NCBI GenBank assembly: GCA_937136445.1
Contig: CAKZOQ010000135.1
Span: 1 to 11,149 of the forward strand
Source: an uncultured Gemmatimonadota bacterium
Lineage (GTDB): Bacteria > Gemmatimonadota > Gemmatimonadetes > Longimicrobiales > Gaopeijiaceae
DNA length: 11,149 nucleotides
Direction of reading: 5' to 3'
Shown: piece by piece, positions 6,708-11,149 of the stretch
Layout of the letters: each line of letters opens with the position of its first letter
Numbering within the stretch: the first letter of the stretch is position 1
Made by a program: the position numbers and the translations under genes
The notes under the pieces: generated by a model
The model's database searches: none
Told to the model about the DNA's origin: nothing
The model's input: only the letters and a program-made list of their open reading frames with translations

Positions 6708-7181
6708 TCAGTGGGGGAGCCTCGGCTTGAGCCACCCGTACGTCCACGCCCCGGCCAGGGCGGCGAGAAGCCCCACCCCCATCACGGGGAGCCCGCTCCC
6801 CAGAAGGGCGTAGAGGGGGCCCGGGCAGGCCCCGATGAGCCCCCACCCCAATCCGAAGGCGGTCCCGCCCAGGAGGTGGTTCGGCCGAACGCGGGTGGTG
6901 TCGAAGGACGGGAATTCGATGGGCCGCCCACCGGCGTCGCGCAGACCGAGGGCCTTGAGGAGGGCCACGCCGCCGGCGGCCACCACCACGGCCGAGCCGA
7001 TGACACCGTACATGTGGACGGCGTCGAAGCGAAACATCTCCTGGATGCGGAACCAGGAAGCCACCTCCGACTTGATGAAGAGGGCCCCCAGGAAGACCCC
7101 CAGCCCGAAGTAGGGCCAGAGGGGCTCGTCCCGTCGGGGTGCGGTCCCGATCGTGCCGCGGGACTCGCTGGCGAGGCTCAC
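6708..7181 (-). CDS. YeeE/YedE half-transporter, second subunit (DUF6691-like)
   Basis: A 157-residue membrane protein corresponding to one half of the YeeE/YedE (sulfur transport) fold. Segments: a cytosolic N-tail, LWPYFGLGVFLGALFI (21-36), RIQEMFRFDAVHMYGVIGSA (45-64), VVVAAGGVALLKALGL (65-80), then after a loop LLGGTAFGLGWGLIGACPGP (103-122) and LPVMGVGLLAALAGAWTYGW (131-150). Cys119 in the GACPGP motif is a family cysteine; in characterised YeeE/TsuA proteins such cysteines line the thiosulfate path. The GTG start overlaps the stop of the first half as GTGA, so the two are likely translated together as a heterodimer. The frame is open further upstream to 7805, but this is a shadow of the first subunit gene. 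The specific substrate (thiosulfate, sulfide, other sulfur species) is inferred from the family. Confidence 0.85.
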   Translation of the reverse strand: MSLASESRGTIGTAPRRDEPLWPYFGLGVFLGALFIKSEVASWFRIQEMFRFDAVHMYGVIGSAVVVAAGGVALLKALGLRDAGGRPIEFPSFDTTRVRPNHLLGGTAFGLGWGLIGACPGPLYALLGSGLPVMGVGLLAALAGAWTYGWLKPRLPH

Positions 7182-7759
7182 GGGCCGCCCCCCGTGGCGC
7201 CCAGGAGGAGGGGCAGGAGGAGGTGGGCGGAGAGGAGCCCCCCGACGAAGAAGCCTACGACCGCCGCCAGGCTCGATCGCTGGAGCGAGGCGAGGCCCGA
7301 GATGGCGTGGCCCGAGGTGCACCCCCCGGCCCACCGGGCCCCGAAGCCCACCAGGAAACCGCCGCCCACCACCAGCACGAGCCCCGCCGGGGTGGAGAGG
7401 CTCGCCAGGGAGAAGAGGTCGGCGGGGAGCATCCCGGCGAAGTCCTGGACCCCCATGGCCTGGAGGGCCGAACGAGTGTCGGCGTGGATGGCCACCACGT
7501 CGTCGGGACGACCCAGGACCCGCCCGCCCAGGAAGCCACCGGCCACCACGCCCAGGACCATGCTCAGGTGCCAGGAGCCGGTCGCCTTCCAGTCGTAGCG
7601 AAAGTAGTCGAGGCCCGCCGGGAGCGTCGCGGCGCAGAGGTGCCGGAGGGAGGACGAGATGCCCCACACGCGGCCGCTGTACCAGTAGACCGCAGGAACG
7701 ACCAGGCCGATCAGGGGGCCGGCGACCCACCAGGGCCACGGTTGTCGCAGGAATTCCAT
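7178..7759 (-). CDS. YeeE/YedE half-transporter, first subunit
   Basis: A 193-residue integral membrane protein of the YeeE/YedE family. It begins with WWVAGPLIGLVVPAVYW (10-26), followed by GISSSLRHLCAA (33-44), DYFRYDWKATGSWHL (51-65), a glycine-rich helix VLGVVAGGFLGGRVLG (68-83), then LVLVVGGGFLVGFGARWAGG (127-146) and the diagnostic GGCTSGHAISGLASL (145-159) with Cys147, and a last helix AAVVGFFVGGLLSAHLLLPLL (165-185). Together with the overlapping downstream gene it rebuilds the roughly 350-residue fused transporter that imports thiosulfate or related sulfur compounds across the inner membrane. No rhodanese, persulfide dioxygenase or sulfide-sensing regulator is adjacent in this window. 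The ATG at 7759 has no Shine-Dalgarno. The preceding hairpin at 7777-7799 separates it from the ABC permease gene, so it may have its own start or be a read-through cistron. Confidence 0.85.
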   Translation of the reverse strand: MEFLRQPWPWWVAGPLIGLVVPAVYWYSGRVWGISSSLRHLCAATLPAGLDYFRYDWKATGSWHLSMVLGVVAGGFLGGRVLGRPDDVVAIHADTRSALQAMGVQDFAGMLPADLFSLASLSTPAGLVLVVGGGFLVGFGARWAGGCTSGHAISGLASLQRSSLAAVVGFFVGGLLSAHLLLPLLLGATGGGP

Positions 7760-7776
7760 CGGTGGGGAGGGTCGGG

Positions 7777-7799
7777 GGGGAGTTGGTGAGCCAACCCCC
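7777..7799. terminator. Stable hairpin between ABC permease and YeeE/YedE genes
   Basis: GGGG-(A bulge)-GTTGG-TGAG-CCAAC-CCCC: five plus four pairs with one bulged A and a four-base loop, in the 60-base gap between the permease stop (7820) and the YeeE/YedE start (7759), both leftward. It could terminate or attenuate permease transcription, or act in the YeeE/YedE leader. There is no U-tract, so intrinsic termination is uncertain. Confidence 0.4.
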
Positions 7800-7819
7800 G
7801 TCCACCGACGGCGGTTCCC

Positions 7820-10303
7820 TCAGGCCTCCGCCCGGAGCGCCTGCACCGGATCCACGCGGCTGGCCCGCACCGCCGGCACCCAGCTCGCCGCCAGCGCCAC
7901 CACGGCCAGGGTGACCGAGACGGCCGCCAGGGTGGGTGGATCCACGGGATCGACGCCGTAGAGAAGGGAGGCCATGAGGCGGGTCAGGAGAAGGGAGGCG
8001 AGGACGCCCAGCAGCACCCCGGCACCTGCGAGTCCCGCCGCCTGCCGGAGGACCATGGCCCGCACGGTCCCCTGCTCCGCCCCCATGGCCATCCGCACCC
8101 CGATCTCCCGGGTGCGTTGGGCTACCAGGTAGGTCACGACGCCGTAGAGCCCCACCACCCCCAGAAAGAGGGCCACTCCGGCGGCGATGGCCAGCATGAT
8201 GAGCGTGAAGGAGGTCTGGGCCATGGACTCGGCGGCCAGCTCCTCCAGGGTGCGCACCTGGGCGAGGGGAAGGCGGGGGTTCACGCCCCAGACGGCCTCG
8301 CGGACCGCCGGGAGGAGGTCGGTGGGCGAACCCCGGGCGGCGCGGACCACGAAGGCCATGGACCGCTGGGCGAAGATGCCCTCGCCGCCCCAGAAGTCCC
8401 GGGTGGCCTGCGGCCAGTAGACCACCGCCACGGGATCCTGGGCCACCCCGTCGTCCCGGACGTCGCCGACCACGCCCACCACGGCGTACCAGGGCCCAGC
8501 GCCCTGACTCCCTGCGGACTGCCGCACCCGCTGGCCCACGGCTGCGCTCGGATCCTCACCCCATTCGGCCCGGGCCAGCGCCTCGCTCACCACCACCACC
8601 CGCGCCTGCCGGTCCACCTCCGCCCAGGTGAGGTCCCGCCCGGCCAGGACCGGGTTGCCCATGCTCTCGAAATAGCCCTGGCCGACGAACTTGTAGCGAC
8701 GGATGGGGGGGATCTGGTCCCCGGTGACGGGATTGGCTTCGGATTCCAGGGCGTCGTTGCTGTCCCACCCGTCCATGGTGGCGGAGGAGGTGAGTGCTGC
8801 GGTGGCCACCCCCGGCAGCGCCTGGATCCGGCGGAGGATCTCCCGGTGGGTCCGGACGACCTCGTCCAGCTCCTCCACTTCGGCGGAGGGGAGGGAGATG
8901 CGGAAGGTCAGAACCTGGGCGGGCGCGTGGAAGCCCGGGTCCACGCTGCGCAGCGCCTGGAAGGAGCGGACCATGAGGCCCGACCCTGCGAGAAGGACCA
9001 GTGCCAGCGCCACCTGGCCCACCACCAGGAGGTTGCGGACCCGATGCCGCCCAGGTCCGGCACTCCCCCCTCGTCCCCCCTCCTTGAGCGAGCCGACCAG
9101 GTTGGAGGCGGCGAAGCGGAGGGCCGGGAAGGTGCCGAAGAGGAGGCCCGACACGAGGGACACCCCCAGGCCGAAGAGGAGCACTCGTCCGCCCAGCCCG
9201 ATCTCCCCCAGGCGGGGAAGGGACTCGGGACCCAGGTAGACGAGGAACTCCAGCCCGGCCCAAGCCAGCCCCGACCCCAGGACGCCTCCCAGGACCCCCA
9301 GGACCAGGCTCTCGGAGAGTAGGTCGCCCGCGATGCGCCGCCTGCCGGCGCCGAGGGCGGTCCGAATGGCGAGCTCCCGCTGCCGGCCCTCGGCTCGGAC
9401 GAGGAAGAGGTTGGCCACATTGGCGCAGGCGATGAGGAGCACGATGGCCACCGTGCCGAAGAGCACCCAGAGCACCTCGCCCACATTCCCTACCACGTCC
9501 ACCTCCAGGGGCCGGAGGAGCGGACCGAAGCGGGCCTGCTCCAGGACGCCTGCCGTGAGACCTCCAGGATAGGCCTCCACCGCCTGGGGGATCATCCGCC
9601 CCACCTCGGCGTTGGCCTGCTCCAGTGTCGCCCCTTCGGCCAGCCGGGCCACCCCCTGGTAGCTGAAGTCCCCCACCGACACGTCGGAGCGATCGAAGCG
9701 GAAGGGGAGGTAGAAGGCCGGTTCCCGGTCGAGGAAGCGCAGCCCAGGCGGGAGGACGCCCAGGACCTGATGGGACTCCCCGTTGATGTCCAAGGTGGTA
9801 TCCAGGACCCCGGGATCCGCACCCAGCCGGTTCTCCCAGTAGTCGTGGGAGAGGACGACGGAGCGTGGGGCTCCGGGGCGATCGTCGGCTTCCTGGAAGA
9901 GACGGCCTCGCGCCGCCTGAACCCCCAGGAGAGGCAGCGTCCCGTGGGTCACGGCCATGGCGCTGACCACCTCCGGCTCGTCCACTCCGGTGACGGTGGC
10001 GCTGCGACCGTCCCACATCCCTACGGCCTCCAGCGTCCGGCTGTGTTCCTCATAGTAGAAGTGGAGGGCCGGTGCCTGGTTCACCTCGGGGAAGCCCAGC
10101 CCCGGGGCGGTGTGCCAGAGCCCCACCAGCTCGTCGGGATCCTGGAAGTCCAGGGGGGTCAGAAGGACGCCGTCCACCACGCTGAAGATGGCCATGTTGC
10201 TCCCGATCCCCACGGCCAGGGTCAGGACCGCCACGCCGGTGAAGAGGGGTGCTCGCAGGAGGCGTCGGAGGGTGACGCGGAGGGAGCGGAGGAGGGCGAC
10301 CAT
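7820..10303 (-). CDS. ADOP-family ABC transporter permease (MacB/FtsX-like)
   Basis: An 827-residue duplicated permease. It has helix 1 at about 21-43, a large extracytoplasmic MacB_PCD domain (about 48-265), three helices at about 277-302, 331-357 and 373-395 (first FtsX domain, with IACANVANLFL and RQRELAIRTALGAGRRR), then helix 5 at about 424-446, a second extracytoplasmic domain (about 450-690), and three terminal helices at about 698-727, 755-780 and 790-813 (second FtsX domain, with RTREIGVRMAMGAEQG and the closing SRVDPVQALRAE). This layout and length match the 'acidobacterial duplicated orphan permease' class common in Acidobacteriota and Gemmatimonadota. Such permeases are thought to work with MacB-type ATPases in export or lipoprotein/efflux roles, but substrates are unknown. 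No ATPase gene is in the window. The ATG at 10303 begins the standard N-terminus; no Shine-Dalgarno is evident. The sequence appears intact. Confidence 0.95.
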   Translation of the reverse strand: MVALLRSLRVTLRRLLRAPLFTGVAVLTLAVGIGSNMAIFSVVDGVLLTPLDFQDPDELVGLWHTAPGLGFPEVNQAPALHFYYEEHSRTLEAVGMWDGRSATVTGVDEPEVVSAMAVTHGTLPLLGVQAARGRLFQEADDRPGAPRSVVLSHDYWENRLGADPGVLDTTLDINGESHQVLGVLPPGLRFLDREPAFYLPFRFDRSDVSVGDFSYQGVARLAEGATLEQANAEVGRMIPQAVEAYPGGLTAGVLEQARFGPLLRPLEVDVVGNVGEVLWVLFGTVAIVLLIACANVANLFLVRAEGRQRELAIRTALGAGRRRIAGDLLSESLVLGVLGGVLGSGLAWAGLEFLVYLGPESLPRLGEIGLGGRVLLFGLGVSLVSGLLFGTFPALRFAASNLVGSLKEGGRGGSAGPGRHRVRNLLVVGQVALALVLLAGSGLMVRSFQALRSVDPGFHAPAQVLTFRISLPSAEVEELDEVVRTHREILRRIQALPGVATAALTSSATMDGWDSNDALESEANPVTGDQIPPIRRYKFVGQGYFESMGNPVLAGRDLTWAEVDRQARVVVVSEALARAEWGEDPSAAVGQRVRQSAGSQGAGPWYAVVGVVGDVRDDGVAQDPVAVVYWPQATRDFWGGEGIFAQRSMAFVVRAARGSPTDLLPAVREAVWGVNPRLPLAQVRTLEELAAESMAQTSFTLIMLAIAAGVALFLGVVGLYGVVTYLVAQRTREIGVRMAMGAEQGTVRAMVLRQAAGLAGAGVLLGVLASLLLTRLMASLLYGVDPVDPPTLAAVSVTLAVVALAASWVPAVRASRVDPVQALRAEA

Positions 10304-10334
10304 GGCGGAGGTCCGGGGGTGGGCGATGTGAGCG

Positions 10335-10340
10335 GTCCTA
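10335..10340 (-). promoter_or_regulatory. Possible -10 element for the ABC permease gene
   Basis: The minus strand reads TAGGAC, 31 bases before the ATG at 10303. It matches only the first two positions of a TAnnnT box, and no -35 is evident. It is kept because its distance from the start resembles the other two candidates in this window. Confidence 0.2.
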
Positions 10341-10415
10341 CGAGGGCACCTACGGACCCTGGATGGCGGGGTTTCGGCTCCCTCGCACGAGGCTGGCCGG
10401 AGGGCGGGGAGCCAC

Positions 10416-10421
10416 TACCTT
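10416..10421 (+). promoter_or_regulatory. Possible -10 element for the DinB-like gene
   Basis: TACCTT, identical to the hexamer before the lipoprotein operon, ends 33 bases before the ATG at 10455. The best -35 candidate at a 17-base spacing, CTGGCC, is poor. It would give a short leader of about 25 bases. Confidence 0.3.
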
Positions 10422-10454
10422 CGGAGTCCCCCCCCTTCCCCCTCAGGCTCGCCC

Positions 10455-10997
10455 ATGCCCCGTACCGGCCCCGAGCTCCTGGATCGCCTTCGCACCGTCC
10501 ACCGGCAGGTGTCGGACTGGTACGGCGGCCTGCCCCCGGAGATCGCGGTCCGCCGTGCCCGCCCCGGCGACTGGGCCCCGGTGGACGACCTGCGCCACCT
10601 GACCCTCGCAACCCGCGCCCTCACACGGGGCTTCCGGGCCCCGACGGAGGAGCTGGTGGCTCGCTTCGGGTCCGCGGAGCACGCCTCCCGCTCCACCGGC
10701 GAGATCGCCCGCATGGGCCAGGACGCGTTGGAAGGCGGCGCCACCTCGCCCGAGGCCATGATCCCCCAACGCCCCGAGGGGCTGGACGACGCCAGGCTCC
10801 TGGAGGTGAGCCTCCGGGACTGGCAGGCGGCGGCGCGGGAGCTGGAGGCGGTGGTGCCGGAGCGGAGCGAGGAAGAGCTGGACCGGATCCAGATCCCCCA
10901 CCCCTTCCTGGGGTTGTTCACGCTGCGGGAGTGGATCTCGTTCAACGCCGTCCACGCGGTGCACCACCTGGAAGGCTCGCAGCGTCGCATCCGGTGA
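10455..10997 (+). CDS. DinB-like four-helix-bundle protein
   Basis: A 180-residue protein with the DinB/YfiT-like pattern: an N-terminal helix (LLDRLRTVHRQVSDWYGGLP), a conserved histidine in DDLRHLTLATRAL (His48), and near the C-terminus a helix EWISFNAVHAVHHLEGSQ with His167, His170 and His171. In this superfamily three such histidines usually bind a divalent metal in a four-helix bundle. Members range from thiol-dependent transferases to proteins of unknown function, so no reaction is assigned. The length suits the family. The start codon at 10455 gives a natural N-terminus but has no Shine-Dalgarno. Its TGA overlaps the GTG of the following transporter-like gene as GTGA, so the two are probably co-translated. 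It is divergent from the ABC permease gene. Confidence 0.8.
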   Translation: MPRTGPELLDRLRTVHRQVSDWYGGLPPEIAVRRARPGDWAPVDDLRHLTLATRALTRGFRAPTEELVARFGSAEHASRSTGEIARMGQDALEGGATSPEAMIPQRPEGLDDARLLEVSLRDWQAAARELEAVVPERSEEELDRIQIPHPFLGLFTLREWISFNAVHAVHHLEGSQRRIR

Positions 10998-11149
10998 TCC
11001 TCGCCTCCCTGGTCCAGGACGCCGCCCTCCTGGCGGAGGGTCTCCCGGATCGGGGGCGGGCGGTGGTGGGGGTGGGGGTGGTCCTGGCCGTGGGGTGGGC
11101 CTTCTCGGAGGACCGGCGCTCGGTGGACTGGCGGGGGGGGGGATGGGGG
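10994..11149 (+). CDS. Probable nucleoside transporter (CNT/NupC-like), N-terminal fragment
   Basis: Only the first 52 codons are present; the gene runs off the right edge. The GTG at 10994 overlaps the DinB-like stop (GTGA). After a short N-tail comes a hydrophobic helix AVVGVGVVLAVGWAFSEDRR (about 24-43) followed by SVDW. The sequence 'helix - S-x-x-R-R-x-(V/I)-x-W-R' is typical of the N-terminal region of concentrative nucleoside transporters, which use an ion gradient to import nucleosides across the inner membrane. The call rests on this short match only. The final bases include a run of ten G followed by GATGGGGG, which gives an unusually Gly/Trp-rich end (RGGGWG). An indel error in that run would change the last few residues. 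Confidence 0.5.
   Translation, partial: MILASLVQDAALLAEGLPDRGRAVVGVGVVLAVGWAFSEDRRSVDWRGGGWG

Larger units (their letters stand above)
10304..10454. other. Divergent intergenic region
   Basis: This 151-base gap lies between the leftward ABC permease gene and the rightward DinB-like gene. It contains -10-like hexamers for both directions, a CCTACG direct repeat with 12-base period (10337-10342 and 10349-10354) and a GGTCC/GGACC inverted pair (10334-10338 and 10354-10358). A pyrimidine-rich run (about 10425-10443) leads into the DinB-like start. I see no small gene in it. Confidence 0.55.

Noticed and set aside
6184..6846. N-terminal extension of the lipoprotein frame through the intergenic region
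   Set aside because: It runs antisense to the small membrane protein gene, has low-complexity composition and would move the lipobox signal peptide to the interior.
8117..9322. Plus-strand frame of 401 codons opposite the ABC permease
   Set aside because: His/Gly/Glu-rich antisense shadow; the minus strand encodes an unmistakable full-length ADOP permease.
11131..11149. G-run at the right edge as a G-quadruplex or regulatory element
   Set aside because: It sits inside a likely coding frame at the sequence end, where homopolymer errors are common; no independent support.

Overview
This is a very GC-rich bacterial chromosomal window (roughly 70% GC by eye). The gene content points to Gemmatimonadota or a similar soil or sediment lineage, probably an uncultured genome. 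The evidence is an ADOP-type orphan ABC permease, an ASST-like protein, a secreted TPR protein with a CAMCW motif, and a lipobox protein of a type I associate with Gemmatimonadota and Bacteroidota. This taxonomic call is an inference from family content only. I see no tRNA, rRNA, CRISPR array, insertion sequence, integrase or phage gene. No stretch longer than 184 bases lacks a gene.

Layout, left to right. Bases 2-982 (+) are the 3' part of an arylsulfotransferase-like beta-propeller gene. It converges on a compact five-gene minus-strand operon (6183 down to 1011). Read 5' to 3', this operon encodes a lipoprotein, a secreted TPR protein, a small XdhC/CoxI protein, an XdhC C-terminal-domain protein, and a fusion of a MoeA-like molybdopterin-binding domain with a MocA/MobA-like nucleotidyltransferase. 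Two of its junctions are GTGA stop/start overlaps and the other two gaps are 5 and 7 bases. The last three genes form a recognised cassette for finishing molybdenum cofactor for xanthine-dehydrogenase or CO-dehydrogenase-type enzymes, but no such enzyme is encoded here. The nucleotidyltransferase domain appears to have lost its nucleotide-binding loop by an in-frame deletion.

A divergent intergenic region (6184-6367) separates this operon from a 102-residue membrane protein of unknown function (6368-6676, +). That gene converges on a minus-strand pair of YeeE/YedE half-proteins (7759-7178 and 7181-6708), likely a split thiosulfate/sulfur transporter, with a perfect GC hairpin between the convergent stops. 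Upstream of the pair lies the 827-residue ADOP permease (10303-7820, -). Divergent from it are a DinB-like protein (10455-10997, +) and, overlapping it by GTGA, the first 52 codons of what looks like a concentrative nucleoside transporter running off the right edge.

I do not see an obvious new defence or mobile system. The points most worth a second look are the gutted MocA domain, the tight linkage of two exported proteins of unknown function to a Moco-maturation cassette, the repeated GTGA coupling, and shared promoter-like motifs near 32 bases from three starts.
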